From positions 280,001-344,000 of the forward strand of contig NZ_LSGP01000020.1 of assembly GCF_001611555.1 (NCBI RefSeq): a stretch of DNA of 64,000 nt, read 5' to 3'. Position numbers and translations under genes: made by a program. Position 1 is the first letter of the stretch; each line of letters opens with the position of its first letter. Below, piece after piece: positions 1 to 8,551 of the stretch. The DNA is from Anaerosporomusa subterranea. Lineage in GTDB: Bacteria > Bacillota > Negativicutes > Sporomusales > Acetonemataceae. The notes under the pieces are model-generated. The model did not search any database and had not been told where the DNA came from. It was given only the letters and a program-made list of their open reading frames with translations.

Positions 1-62
1 TTCGCTAGTGAGTGAGGGACGTAGGAAAAGCGTATAACAGTCTGGGTGAGAGGCTATCGACA

Positions 63-104
63 AACTGAAATGGCCACGCCGCATAGCGGGTGGTCATTTC
101 AGTT
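63..104. other. Long hairpin near the left edge
   Basis: Arms at 63-72 and 95-104 are perfect complements (AACTGAAATG), with a further CCAC/GGTGG-type pairing inside. It lies just past the 3' end of the minus-strand small gene at 124-396. No clear run of T follows on either strand, so it may be a weak terminator or part of a repeat. Confidence 0.45.
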
Positions 105-123
105 GTCCTGGTCTTAGAAAAAA

Positions 124-396
124 TCAGCATTTGGCAAAGCCTAATAGTAGATTTAGCTGCTCGGCTAGCTCTGCCAGGTCTTTTTCTGTATGTATCTGGT
201 CGATGATTACCTTTCCATTCAAAGGTAATCGATCCATTGTCGATAAGACAGGGCTTGCCTTCAAGACTTCGTGAAATACGGCGTCAAGGCTGCCGGCGAT
301 AAGATAGGCGCTTTCTTCTGTGAGCAAGCCATTACAGCCATAGGCGCAACCCAGGGCTGGCTGTTTCGTAATACCAAACTTTTGCGTGAAAGCCAA
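124..396 (-). CDS. Small protein of unknown function
   Basis: A 90-residue reading frame that I do not recognise. The sequence has a normal globular composition with a possible Cys pair near residues 17-21 (GCAYGC) and an amphipathic C-terminal helix ending LLLGFAKC. The start codon would be TTG, because a stop lies only three codons upstream in the same frame, and the ribosome binding site is poor. It is transcribed toward the window edge, diverging from the CoA-binding protein gene. It could be a real small protein or the intact tail of a longer gene whose start has been lost. No function can be assigned. Confidence 0.4.
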   Translation of the reverse strand: MAFTQKFGITKQPALGCAYGCNGLLTEESAYLIAGSLDAVFHEVLKASPVLSTMDRLPLNGKVIIDQIHTEKDLAELAEQLNLLLGFAKC

Positions 397-475
397 CTTC
401 AGCTACCGTTAGTCCATGTTTCAAGGTATAATTAATAAAGAATGGCGAAGCTGAACGAGAGAAGGAGGCTGACAG

Positions 476-1225
476 ATGAACCCGCAAGTTAAGGACATGC
501 TTCAACGACAACGATGGGCTGTGCTCGGCGCTTCAGCAAACCCTGACAAATTCGGTTATCGTATCTTTAAAGTCCTCAAACGCTATGGCTACGAGGTTTA
601 TCCGGTAAATTCCAGGGAAAGCATGATTGATGGCGAGCCGTGTTTTCCCTCGATCGCAGCGCTGCCGGTAGTTCCCAATGTGGTGGATTTTGTGGTGCCA
701 CCAGCGGTCGCCCTAGAGGGGTTGGCAGAATGTGCGTCACTAGGTATTGCTAATGTCTGGCTGCAACCGGGAGTAAATAAGCCAGAAGTGGTTGCTAAGG
801 CGAAAGATTTAGGGCTGAATGTGATTTATCAATACTGCGCCATGGTTGAAAGCAGTAAGATTGCCATGCTAAAGGAAAAAAACTGGGCTGTGCTCGGCGA
901 GTCAGCTCGTTCATCAGAGGACAGCATGCTCTTTGACCGGTTGCGAAACCGGGGCTATAACGTGGCGTCGCTGTCGGTTATATCTGTTTCCGGCGAAACG
1001 CGTGTAGACGCGCCGCTCTTTGCTGATTTGCCGCAAAAGCCAGCAGTCGCCCTCATTGCCGGTCCTGCTTCGATAACAGAGCAAGCCTTGCGGGAATGCA
1101 AGGCGGCTGGCATCGAGTATGTCTGGCTTCAGCCAGGGGCAGAAACGGAAGAGCTCATTACGTTAGGTCTTTCGTTGAATCTGATCATTGTTCATCATGC
1201 CAGTGTGCTCGAGGAATTGGAATAA
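476..1225 (+). CDS. CoA-binding protein, two tandem CoA_binding domains
   Basis: A 249-residue protein of the CoA-binding (YccU-like, succinyl-CoA-ligase-alpha fold) family. Most relatives have a single domain of about 140 residues; this one has two. The first starts at residue 13 (RWAVLGASANPDKFGYRIF) and carries an intact glycine-rich nucleotide loop. The second starts near residue 136 (NWAVLGESARSSEDS), where the loop is degenerate. Both halves end in the same VWLQPG segment, which shows internal duplication. The start is supported by GAGAAGGAGG about 7 bases upstream. Its ligand and role are not known; a regulatory or acyl-CoA-related role is only a guess. A hairpin follows the stop. Confidence 0.8.
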   Translation: MNPQVKDMLQRQRWAVLGASANPDKFGYRIFKVLKRYGYEVYPVNSRESMIDGEPCFPSIAALPVVPNVVDFVVPPAVALEGLAECASLGIANVWLQPGVNKPEVVAKAKDLGLNVIYQYCAMVESSKIAMLKEKNWAVLGESARSSEDSMLFDRLRNRGYNVASLSVISVSGETRVDAPLFADLPQKPAVALIAGPASITEQALRECKAAGIEYVWLQPGAETEELITLGLSLNLIIVHHASVLEELE

Positions 1226-1261
1226 AAAGATTATTTAAATCCATCGCAACGTTTATAAAGT

Positions 1262-1291
1262 TATCAAGCCGCCCGATTAGGCGGCTTGATA
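1262..1291 (+). terminator. Hairpin after the CoA-binding gene
   Basis: Arms 1262-1273 and 1280-1291 pair perfectly over 12 bases (TATCAAGCCGCC) with a 6-base loop. A T-run is lacking, so termination efficiency is uncertain. Confidence 0.6.
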
Positions 1292-1332
1292 TAAGTACAC
1301 TGAGGGTTTCGGATTTATTTTGTCTAATAAAC

Positions 1333-1380
1333 CCTAGCCCTCTGCGAACTCTGTGTACTCTGCGGTTAACGTTCCAGTAC
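1333..1380. repeat. CAGAG-type dispersed repeat, right half only
   Basis: Contains the CTCTGCGGTTAACGT end that is shared with copies near 31.5, 32.9, 38.9 and 40.0 kb, preceded by CTCTGTGTA and CTCTGCGAA units. The left arm is missing here, so it cannot fold like the complete copies. Confidence 0.75.
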
Positions 1381-1400
1381 TGACCGCCTAGTGATTATTC

Positions 1401-2309
1401 TTACTGTCCTGCTAGCACTCGTTTACCTTCGATATTTCTGTTGCCGAACAGGCCCAGAAAGTGATGGGCAGTGGCTGGAAGATACCGATTGCGAACCCAG
1501 ATGACGGCGCCGCCGGTTACTAAAGAGGGATTGACAATCTCTTTGGCAATTAGTCTTGTGCTATGGATGAGACTGAATGCAGACTTCGGAACAATTGCCA
1601 TGCCGATGCCGGCGTCTGCCCAGGCTAAAAGCGGCATGACATCATCGCTTTCGCAAAGAATACTAGGGGTCAGGCCAAGTTGCTCATAACTTTTGGTGAT
1701 CATCGCTTCAAATTTGCGATGAATCAACAATTGCTTATCGACAAGTTCTCGTAAGTTGATGCTGTCTGAATCCGAACAGATCGCGTGCGGATGCTCAGGT
1801 CGAAATACCGCCACCAGCGGCTCATTTGGCAGACTGATCGAATCGTAAAGATCTGTGTCAAACGGCAGCTTTACCATGCCCAGATCGATAATGCCGCTGT
1901 CGAGAAGCTCGGTAATTCGCCGGCTTTCGCCTTCGCGCAACCGAAAAACTACGTGCGGATAACGCTCGCGAAAAATTTTAATCAATTGCGGCAGCAGCGT
2001 ACCGGCTACTGAGGTCACAGCCCCGATGGCTAAGGTACCGCGATCCCCAATATAAAAGTCCTTTAATTCGGTTGTAGTTGCATTCAATAGATCGATAATT
2101 TGCTCTGCTCGTGTGCGTAGAAAAATCCCTGCTTCAGTCAGTTTTACCTTGCGCTTGCCTCTTTCAAACAACTGGACTCCCAATTGGTCTTCTAGTTCTT
2201 TCATATGTCGGCTTAGCGGCGGTTGTGCAATATGGAGACGTTTGGCCGCTGCTGTGATATTACCCTCTTCAGCAATGGCGAGAAAATACTTAATATCACG
2301 AATATCCAC
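1401..2309 (-). CDS. LysR-family transcriptional regulator
   Basis: A 302-residue LysR-type regulator. An N-terminal winged helix-turn-helix spans residues 1-60 (FLAIAEEGNITAAAKRL, then QPPLSRHMKELEDQLG), and an effector-binding domain of periplasmic-binding-protein fold covers about residues 90-295. The start is GTG, with GGGAGG about 8 bases upstream. It is transcribed divergently from the korDABC operon, with about 370 bp between them, which is the usual position of a regulator of the neighbouring operon; that link is inferred. The effector is unknown. The PPLSR recognition segment and length are typical of the family. Confidence 0.9.
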   Translation of the reverse strand: MDIRDIKYFLAIAEEGNITAAAKRLHIAQPPLSRHMKELEDQLGVQLFERGKRKVKLTEAGIFLRTRAEQIIDLLNATTTELKDFYIGDRGTLAIGAVTSVAGTLLPQLIKIFRERYPHVVFRLREGESRRITELLDSGIIDLGMVKLPFDTDLYDSISLPNEPLVAVFRPEHPHAICSDSDSINLRELVDKQLLIHRKFEAMITKSYEQLGLTPSILCESDDVMPLLAWADAGIGMAIVPKSAFSLIHSTRLIAKEIVNPSLVTGGAVIWVRNRYLPATAHHFLGLFGNRNIEGKRVLAGQ

Positions 2310-2392
2310 AATGAGTGCCTCCCAAAGATCGCCGGAGCGGTATTAATTTTTTGCGGCTAAAAAGCCAGATAAAGCACGAAGCTAATATTGGC

Positions 2393-2450
2393 CGCGAAAA
2401 CGCGAAAGGCCGCATAGCGCCTGCACGAAGGGAACACGAAAAAAATAAAC
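2393..2450. repeat. Short CGCGAAA/CACGAA unit array
   Basis: Loosely repeated 9-10 base units (CGCGAAAA, CGCGAAAGG, CACGAAGGGAA, CACGAAAAA) in the lysR-kor gap. They resemble in style, though not in sequence, the CAGAG-type arrays elsewhere in the window. The rest of 2310-2640 shows nothing further recognisable. Confidence 0.4.
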
Positions 2451-2642
2451 AATAAGCGTAAAGTGCTTAATGCGGTTCAAAATCGTTTCTCAGTTAGTAA
2501 AGATTACCGCAACAGCCTCTTTTGCCATACCTAATTAGTATGATAAGAAGCGAAAAATAGTATTTTACGCATAATAAAAGTCTTGATACAATCATATAGA
2601 AGACGAAATATTGAGTCAAGTGTGTTTTACATCTTTTTAACG

Positions 2643-2648
2643 TATAAT
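2643..2648 (+). promoter_or_regulatory. Candidate -10 element for korDABC
   Basis: A perfect TATAAT lies 31 bases before the ATG of the ferredoxin subunit. No good TTGACA is seen at the proper distance, so the promoter may depend on an activator such as the divergent LysR protein. Confidence 0.45.
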
Positions 2649-2678
2649 TTTTTTAAAAAAGGAGAGAGGTGAACAAAA

Positions 2679-2864
2679 ATGAGTCTGAAAATTCACGCCA
2701 ATCGTTGCAAAGGTTGTGGCATCTGCGTCGAGTTCTGCCCGAAAAAAGTACTGGCTGTCAGCCAACTGGAAAAGGTTGAAGTAGTCAAAGAGAAAGACTG
2801 TATCATGTGCCGTCAATGTGAAATGCGCTGTCCGGACTTCGCCATTTTTGTACACAAGGAATAA
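2679..2864 (+). CDS. korD: 2-oxoacid:ferredoxin oxidoreductase, delta (ferredoxin) subunit
   Basis: A 61-residue 2[4Fe-4S] ferredoxin that would carry electrons within a 2-oxoacid:ferredoxin oxidoreductase complex. Two cluster motifs are visible: CKGCGICVEFCP starting at residue 11, and CIMCRQCEMRCP near residues 46-57. The start has a strong GGAGAGAGGTG ribosome site. It is the first gene of a tight four-gene operon in the order delta, alpha, beta, gamma, typical of the 2-oxoglutarate (Kor) type in anaerobes. The complex is cytoplasmic and oxygen sensitive. Assignment to 2-oxoglutarate rather than a branched-chain oxoacid is by family resemblance and operon order. Confidence 0.9.
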   Translation: MSLKIHANRCKGCGICVEFCPKKVLAVSQLEKVEVVKEKDCIMCRQCEMRCPDFAIFVHKE

Positions 2865-2878
2865 AGGAGTGAAACAGA

Positions 2879-4012
2879 GTGTCCAAAGTTTATCTAATGC
2901 AAGGCAACCAGGCAGTCGCTGAAGGCGCAATTGCCGCCGGCGTTAAATTTTTCGGCGGTTATCCGATCACGCCGTCAACTGAAGTCGCTGAATCGCTAGC
3001 TAAAATGCTGCCAACTGTCGGCGGCAAATTCATTCAGATGGAAGATGAAATCGCCGGCATCGGCGTCATCATCGGCGCATCCCTAACCGGCATGAAAGTC
3101 ATGACCGCTACCAGCGGCCCCGGCTTCTCCCTTAAACAAGAACTCATCGGCTATGCCTGTATTGCCGAAATCCCGATGGTCATCGTCAACGTACAGCGCG
3201 TGGGCCCCTCTACCGGCCAACCGACCGCACCGGCGCAAGGTGACGTGATGCAAGCCCGCTGGGGAACCCACGGCGACCATCCGATCATTGCCCTGACCCC
3301 GGGCTCTGTACCTGAGTGCTTTGACCTAACGATCAAAGCCTATGAATTCTCCGAGAAATACCGTACCCCGGTCATTCTGCTGCTGGATGAAATCATCGGC
3401 CACATGCGCGAGAAAATCGAGCTGCCTGACAACTATGATGAAATCGCCAAGCCGCAGCGCAAACTGCCGCAAGTTCCCCCTGAAGAATACAAAGCCTATC
3501 AAGCCGACGCTGACCTCGTACCTGCCATGGCTCCGTTTGGCAGCGGCTACCGTTGGCACGTCACCGGCCTGGTGCATGACGAATACGGCTTCCCCAATGG
3601 CTCACCGGCTGCCACCCAGAAATGTCTGGACCGGTTGCATGAGAAAATCAACAACAATCTTGACGACATAGTCCTCTATGAAAACTACTGCATGGACGAT
3701 GCCGAAACTGTTGTCATCGCCTACGGTGGCACAGCTCGTTCTGCCTATGCCGCCGTCGACGCCGCCCGCGCTAAAGGCATCAAAGCCGGCCTGTTCCGCC
3801 CGATCACCATGTGGCCGTTCCCGGCAAAACAAATTGCCGAGATCGCTGGCAAAGCCAAACACATCATTGTTGCCGAAATGAACTATGGCCAATATGTCAT
3901 CGAAGTCGAACGTGCCGTTGCCGGCAAAGCTCCGGTAACCCTCCACGCCAAATACAACAGTGAAGCGATTACGCCGGACGAGCTGCTGGCAAGAATCGAA
4001 AGCCTGAAATAA
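2879..4012 (+). CDS. korA: 2-oxoacid:ferredoxin oxidoreductase, alpha subunit
   Basis: The 377-residue alpha subunit, which holds the pyrimidine-type transketolase domain. The family segments GGYPITPSTEVAE (residues 23-35) and MEDEIAGIGVIIGAS (about 54-68) are intact, as is the TSGPGFSLKQE loop near residue 80 that helps bind CoA and thiamine diphosphate. The C-terminal third has the transketolase C-terminal-like fold. The start is GTG, 14 bases after korD, with AAAGGAG upstream. It should act with KorB to oxidatively decarboxylate a 2-oxoacid, probably 2-oxoglutarate, to its acyl-CoA, or the reverse reaction, using ferredoxin. High codon bias toward GC-rich codons suggests strong expression. 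Confidence 0.92.
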   Translation: MSKVYLMQGNQAVAEGAIAAGVKFFGGYPITPSTEVAESLAKMLPTVGGKFIQMEDEIAGIGVIIGASLTGMKVMTATSGPGFSLKQELIGYACIAEIPMVIVNVQRVGPSTGQPTAPAQGDVMQARWGTHGDHPIIALTPGSVPECFDLTIKAYEFSEKYRTPVILLLDEIIGHMREKIELPDNYDEIAKPQRKLPQVPPEEYKAYQADADLVPAMAPFGSGYRWHVTGLVHDEYGFPNGSPAATQKCLDRLHEKINNNLDDIVLYENYCMDDAETVVIAYGGTARSAYAAVDAARAKGIKAGLFRPITMWPFPAKQIAEIAGKAKHIIVAEMNYGQYVIEVERAVAGKAPVTLHAKYNSEAITPDELLARIESLK

Positions 4013-4034
4013 CCGCAGAAAGGATGTGCACCCC

Positions 4035-4862
4035 ATGGAAATGGAACAAATTATTGATAAATACTTCCGCCCCGGACGCCTGCCCCACATCTGGTGCCCC
4101 GGCTGCGGCAACGGCATCATCACCGGCGCTATCGTCAAAGCTGTTGACAAACTCGCTTTAGAAAAAAACGACGTAGCCGTTGTTTCCGGCATTGGCTGCT
4201 CCAGCCGCGCCTCCGGCTACCTTGACTTCAACACCGTCCACTCAGCCCACGGCCGCGCCCTGCCGGTAGCCACCGGCGTCAAACTTGGCCAACCACGGCT
4301 GAAAGTCATTGTCGTCACCGGTGACGGCGATGCTACCGCCATCGGCGGCAACCACTTCATCCATGCTGCCCGCCGCAACATCGACCTCACCGTCGTACTC
4401 TTTAATAACAACATCTATGGCATGACTGGTGGCCAATACTCACCGCTCACTCCAGCCAACTCCAAAGCAACCACCGCCCCCTACGGCACAGTTGACCGTC
4501 CCTTTGACGTCACCGAGCTGGCCAAAGGCGCAGGCGCTACCTTCGTTGCCCGTTCCACCACTTTCCATACCCAGCTGTTAGTGGATGTGATCGCCCAAGG
4601 CATCCAGCACGAAGGCTTCAGCCTCATTGAAGCTATCACTGCCTGCCCAATCTCTTTTGGTCGTCAGAATAAAATGGGCGGCGCTCCTGATATGATGAAA
4701 TGGCAAAAAGACCGTGGCGTCATGCTGGCCGCCTATGAAAAAATGACTGATGAACAAAAAGAGGGCAAATTCCCGATTGGTGTTCTGTATAAAACCGAAG
4801 CGCCCGAATATAGCGCTGAATACGACAAAGTGATCGCCAGAGTCCAGAAAGGAGCGAAATAA
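4035..4862 (+). CDS. korB: 2-oxoacid:ferredoxin oxidoreductase, beta subunit (TPP-binding)
   Basis: The 275-residue beta subunit that binds thiamine diphosphate and one [4Fe-4S] cluster. WCPGCGNG near residue 20 and IGCSS near residue 55 supply cluster cysteines, and the TPP motif GDGDATAIGGNH with NNNIYGMTGGQ follows at about residues 95-140. An upstream in-frame GTG at 4026 exists, but AAAGGA lies one base from it; the ATG at 4035 has proper spacing and is chosen. It sits 22 bases after korA and 1 base before korC, in the same operon. Confident as a family member; substrate 2-oxoglutarate is probable. Confidence 0.92.
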   Translation: MEMEQIIDKYFRPGRLPHIWCPGCGNGIITGAIVKAVDKLALEKNDVAVVSGIGCSSRASGYLDFNTVHSAHGRALPVATGVKLGQPRLKVIVVTGDGDATAIGGNHFIHAARRNIDLTVVLFNNNIYGMTGGQYSPLTPANSKATTAPYGTVDRPFDVTELAKGAGATFVARSTTFHTQLLVDVIAQGIQHEGFSLIEAITACPISFGRQNKMGGAPDMMKWQKDRGVMLAAYEKMTDEQKEGKFPIGVLYKTEAPEYSAEYDKVIARVQKGAK

Positions 4863-4863
4863 C

Positions 4864-5391
4864 ATGCAGCAACTGCGCTTATCCGGAACCGGCGGCCAGG
4901 GGCTGATCCTGGCTGGCATCATCCTGGCCGAAGCAGCCCTGATGGACGGAAAACAAGCCATCCAGTCCCAGTCCTATGGCCCGGAAGCCCGCGGCGGTTC
5001 TAGCAAATCCGAGGTCATCATCTCTGAGGGCAAGATTCATTATCCGAAGATCACCGTACCAAACGTAGTCCTGGCTATGAGCCAGGAAGCCTGCAAAAAA
5101 TACACGATTGATCTCCCTGCTGACGGCATTCTGATTACCGACAGCCTGTTTGTCCAGCAACTGCCTGACAAACAGTTTAAGAAGGTCTATGAACTGCCGA
5201 TCACTCATACTGCCCAAGACAGTTTAGGTAAAGCCTTATTCGCCAACATCATCGCATTGGGCGCCATCGCCAAAATAACCGGCGTGGTCTCGATCGAATC
5301 GCTGACCAAAGCCGTGCTAGCCAGAGTGCCGAAGGGTACGGAAGCGGTTAATGAAAAAGCTCTAAAATTGGGCATGGATTTAGTTGGATAA
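4864..5391 (+). CDS. korC: 2-oxoacid:ferredoxin oxidoreductase, gamma subunit
   Basis: A 175-residue gamma subunit of the pyruvate/ketoisovalerate-type oxidoreductase family. The N-terminal GTGGQGLILAGIILAEAA and the QSYGPEARGGSSKSEVIIS segment (about residues 35-53) are signature features; the domain contributes to CoA binding and complex assembly. The start codon lies one base after the korB stop with GAAAGGAGCG ahead of it, so translation is coupled. It completes the korDABC set. No terminator with a T-run is obvious immediately after it before the glycine-operon promoter at 5403. Confidence 0.92.
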   Translation: MQQLRLSGTGGQGLILAGIILAEAALMDGKQAIQSQSYGPEARGGSSKSEVIISEGKIHYPKITVPNVVLAMSQEACKKYTIDLPADGILITDSLFVQQLPDKQFKKVYELPITHTAQDSLGKALFANIIALGAIAKITGVVSIESLTKAVLARVPKGTEAVNEKALKLGMDLVG

Positions 5392-5402
5392 CAAATAATT
5401 TC

Positions 5403-5431
5403 TTGACACTAAAAGCGCTCAGCGGTAATAT
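5403..5431 (+). promoter_or_regulatory. Sigma-A promoter of the glycine cleavage operon
   Basis: TTGACA at 5403-5408 and TAATAT at 5426-5431 are separated by exactly 17 bases. The expected transcript start near 5438 is about 38 bases ahead of the first riboswitch aptamer. Confidence 0.85.
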
Positions 5432-5472
5432 GTTGATTAGAAATTCTTTGAAAAATGAATAGGAATGATGGT

Positions 5473-5640
5473 TATGGGAGAGTCCGCAATTTGGCGGCGC
5501 CGATGGGGCAAAGCTTTGTTCAAACTCTCAGGTAAACATACTGTAACCGGACCGAACTCTGGAGAGTATGCTTCTTTGTTAAAGAAGTGTCACCGATGGG
5601 GCGCCTGTCGCAGGCGAATCTCTCAGGTATAAGGGACAGA
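5473..5640 (+). promoter_or_regulatory. Tandem glycine riboswitch
   Basis: Two glycine aptamers in series. The first has GGGAGAG at 5476, the conserved GGCGCCGATGGGGCAA core near 5497, and ACTCTCAGGTAAA near 5524. The second has TGGAGAG near 5561, CACCGATGGGGCGCC near 5590, and TCTCTCAGGTATAAGGGACAGA ending about 5640. It directly precedes gcvT, the classic target. The 3' strand of aptamer 2 (5631-5642) can instead pair into a terminator, which predicts that glycine binding turns the operon on. Confidence 0.95.
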
Positions 5641-5684
5641 GAACAAAAGTGTTTTTACACTTTTGTTTCTTTGTCCTTTTATTT
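5631..5684 (+). terminator. Riboswitch-controlled terminator
   Basis: Bases 5631-5652 pair with 5657-5679 around a TTTT loop, with one bulge at 5668. The inner ten pairs (ACAAAAGTGT) are perfect, and T-rich sequence follows. The 5' arm includes the AAGGGACAGAG strand that closes aptamer 2, so terminator and glycine-bound aptamer exclude each other. Confidence 0.8.
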
Positions 5685-5710
5685 TGCAAGAAAAGAGAGA
5701 GGTGGCTTTT

Positions 5711-6811
5711 ATGTCAGCAAAGCAAACGCCGCTGTATGAGACGCATGTGCGTTATGGCGGCAAAATCGTTGAGTTTGGCGGTTGGTTGCTGCCGGTTCAA
5801 TACTCCGGTATTAAGGAAGAGCATCACGCGGTAAGAACTAAAGCTGGTTTATTTGATGTGTCACATATGGGTGAAGTGCTGGTAAGCGGGCCAGACGCGT
5901 TGGCTTTTCTGCAAAAACTGGTGACAAATGATGTCGCTAAATTGCAAATCAATCAAATTCTTTACACGCCGATGTGTTACCTGGATGGGGGTACGGTTGA
6001 CGATCTGTTGGTCTACAAGCAAGCTGACAATGAATATCTACTGGTCATCAATGCGGCGAATATAGAGAAAGATTGGCAATGGATGCAAGAAAATGTGAAA
6101 GGCTTTGAGGCTACACTGACCAATCTCTCTGATGCAACAGCGCAGTTGGCTCTGCAAGGACCGCTGGCAGAAACGATTTTAGCCAAGCTGACTGACGCGC
6201 CGCTAGCAGAAATCAAATATTATTGGTTTATGCCTGAAGTCAGCGTTGCCGGTAAAACAGTATTGGTATCACGGACCGGGTATACTGGAGAAGACGGCTT
6301 TGAAATCTATTGTAAGCCTGAGGATGCATCGTTTTTGTGGGAAGCGATCATGGAAGCTGGGCGGCCGTTCGGATTGCTGCCCGCAGGCTTAGGCTGCCGC
6401 GATACGCTGCGATTTGAAGCGTGCTTGCCACTTTACGGACACGAGCTGTCAGCCACTATGTCACCAATTGAGGCAGGTATCGGATTTTTTGTCAAGCTGG
6501 ATAAAGGCGACTTTAACGGACGGGAAGTCTTACAAGAGCAAAAAACGAATGGAACGAAACGCAAGATCGTCGGTTTTGTCATGGTTGACCGCGGAATTGC
6601 CAGAGCTGAATATCCGGTTTTGGCTGCAGGCGTACATATCGGCGTAGTGACGACCGGCTCCTATACTCCTACACTTAATAAAAATTTGGGCTTAGCCCTA
6701 ATTCAAGCTGATTATGCTAAAATTGGCCAAACGATCGAGATTGATATTCGTGGTAAGCAGCTTTCTGCTGAAATCATTGCTAAACCATTTTATAAACGAG
6801 AGGGGAAATAA
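5711..6811 (+). CDS. gcvT: Glycine cleavage system T protein (aminomethyltransferase)
   Basis: A 366-residue T protein, which transfers the methylene carbon from the aminomethyl-lipoyl H protein to tetrahydrofolate and releases ammonia. The N-terminal [24 protein letters not shown] and the FDVSHMGEV segment are characteristic, and the conserved [14 protein letters not shown] lies near residue 197. The frame is open further upstream into the riboswitch terminator, but the ATG at 5711 has GAGAGGTGG at good spacing and gives the standard N terminus. It is the first gene of the glycine/serine operon and ends two bases before gcvH. Confidence 0.96.
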   Translation: MSAKQTPLYETHVRYGGKIVEFGGWLLPVQYSGIKEEHHAVRTKAGLFDVSHMGEVLVSGPDALAFLQKLVTNDVAKLQINQILYTPMCYLDGGTVDDLLVYKQADNEYLLVINAANIEKDWQWMQENVKGFEATLTNLSDATAQLALQGPLAETILAKLTDAPLAEIKYYWFMPEVSVAGKTVLVSRTGYTGEDGFEIYCKPEDASFLWEAIMEAGRPFGLLPAGLGCRDTLRFEACLPLYGHELSATMSPIEAGIGFFVKLDKGDFNGREVLQEQKTNGTKRKIVGFVMVDRGIARAEYPVLAAGVHIGVVTTGSYTPTLNKNLGLALIQADYAKIGQTIEIDIRGKQLSAEIIAKPFYKREGK

Positions 6812-6813
6812 TC

Positions 6814-7203
6814 ATGAGTATTCCGGCAGAACTGAAGTATTCTACAGATCATGAATGGGTTAGAGTAGAAGGGAACACAGCGATAATTGGCGTGACTGAT
6901 TTTGCGCAGTCACAGCTTGGTGATGTCGTTTTTGTCGAACTGCCGAATGAGGGCGATTCAGCCAAAGCAGGTCAGCGGATATCTGTCATCGAATCGGTTA
7001 AGGCTGTTTCTGATATTATTAGTCCCTTATCTGGCAAAGTCATTAGAACTAATCAAGAACTCAACGATGCACCAGAATTGGTGAATCAATCTCCTTACGG
7101 CGACGGTTGGATATTAGTCATCGAACTTTCCAATCCGAAAGAACTAACTGGCCTTTTGGATGATGCTGCCTATAGCGAGATCGTTGAGAAGGGAGGCCAC
7201 TAA
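6814..7203 (+). CDS. gcvH: Glycine cleavage system H protein
   Basis: A 129-residue lipoyl carrier that shuttles the aminomethyl intermediate between P, T and L proteins. The lipoylation lysine is Lys63 in ESVKAVSD, and the N-terminal YSTDHEWVRVEG is typical. The start has AGAGGGG about 7 bases upstream and lies two bases after gcvT. Length is normal for the family. In some Firmicutes H protein also serves in lipoate relay; nothing in this sequence says whether that applies here. Confidence 0.96.
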   Translation: MSIPAELKYSTDHEWVRVEGNTAIIGVTDFAQSQLGDVVFVELPNEGDSAKAGQRISVIESVKAVSDIISPLSGKVIRTNQELNDAPELVNQSPYGDGWILVIELSNPKELTGLLDDAAYSEIVEKGGH

Positions 7204-7204
7204 G

Positions 7205-8551
7205 ATGGGCTGGAGTTATCTGCCCCATACCGATAATGATCGCAAGGCAATGCTAGCGGCTATTGGCGTTGCTGCGACAGATGACCTGTTTCAAGATGTT
7301 CCGGCAAACCTGCGCTTAAACCGGCCGTTAGACCTGCCGCCCGCCTTGTCGGAACCGGAGCTGATCAAGAATTTGCAGGCGCTGGCAAAGGCAAATATCA
7401 GCATGGAAGATGCGGTATGTTTTCTCGGTGCAGGAGCTTATGATCATTTCATCCCCAGCGTGATCGACCATATTATCCGCCGCTCAGAATTTTACACAGC
7501 CTATACGCAATACCAGCCTGAGATAGCACAAGGCTATCTACAGGCGTTATGGGAATTCCAATCGCTGATCTGTGAAATTACCGGCATGGCAGTAGCCAAC
7601 GCATCCATGTATGATGGCGGCACAGCAGTGGCGGAAGCGGCGATGATGGCTTGCGCGGCATCAGGCCGCAATAAGGTGATCACAGCCGCTGCAGTACATC
7701 CCCACTACCGGAATATTCTCGAGAGCTATGGACTAGACCGAGGCTTTATCAGCAGCGAGGCTGGCTTTGTTGATGGTGTAACCGACCGTGATCAACTAGA
7801 AAAAATGCTGGACGATTCCACGGCAGCCGTCATTATCCAGTCGCCGAACTTCTTTGGATCTATCGAAGATATTAAGACATTAGCACAAATCGCTCATGCG
7901 AGGGGAGCGTATCTGATTACTGTCGTTGATCCGATTTCGTTAGGATTGCTGGAGTCACCGGGTGCTTTAGGCGTAGATATCGTCGTCGGCGAAGGACAGG
8001 GTCTGGGATTGGCGTTAGCCTATGGCGGGCCATACCTCGGCTTTTTCGCGGCTACCGAGAAGTTAATGCGTAAATTACCTGGCCGGATCGTTGGTCAAAC
8101 GCAAGATCATGCTGGCAACCGTGGCTTTGTTTTAACCTTGCAGGCGCGGGAACAGCATATCCGCCGCGAAAAGGCGACCTCTAATATTTGCTCCAATCAA
8201 GCGTTGTGCGCTTTGACTGCCGCTATTTATCTCAGCACAGTCGGCAAGCAGGGCTTCCGCGAAGTGGCATCCCAGTGTGTGCAAAAAGCAAATTACGCTT
8301 ATCGTGAGCTGCAAAAACTGAATGGCTGTGAAGTCGTCTTTAGCGCGCCATTTTTCAAAGAATTTGTCGTCCGGCTTTCGAAGCCGGTTGCCAAAGTGAA
8401 TAAAGCGCTTCGCGCCAAGGGAATTGTTGGTGGTCTTGATCTTGGCAGCTATTACCCCGGCATGGATAACTGCATGTTGCTCTGCGTGACGGAAAAAAGG
8501 TCTAAAGCAGAAATAGACCGTTTGGTCAGTGAAATGGGGGCAATATTATGA
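7205..8551 (+). CDS. gcvPA: Glycine dehydrogenase (decarboxylating) subunit 1
   Basis: The 448-residue N-terminal-type half of the split P protein, which with GcvPB decarboxylates glycine. It begins [14 protein letters not shown], and residues near 100 ([23 protein letters not shown]) and the [14 protein letters not shown] region near the C terminus are characteristic. It has the PLP transferase fold but not the catalytic lysine, which is in GcvPB. The frame extends 15 codons upstream inside gcvH, but the ATG at 7205 has GGGAGG at good distance. Its stop overlaps the gcvPB start by four bases (ATGA), so the two subunits are translationally coupled. Confidence 0.95.
   Translation: MGWSYLPHTDNDRKAMLAAIGVAATDDLFQDVPANLRLNRPLDLPPALSEPELIKNLQALAKANISMEDAVCFLGAGAYDHFIPSVIDHIIRRSEFYTAYTQYQPEIAQGYLQALWEFQSLICEITGMAVANASMYDGGTAVAEAAMMACAASGRNKVITAAAVHPHYRNILESYGLDRGFISSEAGFVDGVTDRDQLEKMLDDSTAAVIIQSPNFFGSIEDIKTLAQIAHARGAYLITVVDPISLGLLESPGALGVDIVVGEGQGLGLALAYGGPYLGFFAATEKLMRKLPGRIVGQTQDHAGNRGFVLTLQAREQHIRREKATSNICSNQALCALTAAIYLSTVGKQGFREVASQCVQKANYAYRELQKLNGCEVVFSAPFFKEFVVRLSKPVAKVNKALRAKGIVGGLDLGSYYPGMDNCMLLCVTEKRSKAEIDRLVSEMGAIL

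Noticed and set aside
3602-4192. 196-residue open frame on the minus strand opposite korA/korB
   Set aside because: Antisense to two well-supported genes with strong family motifs; the long frame follows from their GC-rich codon bias.
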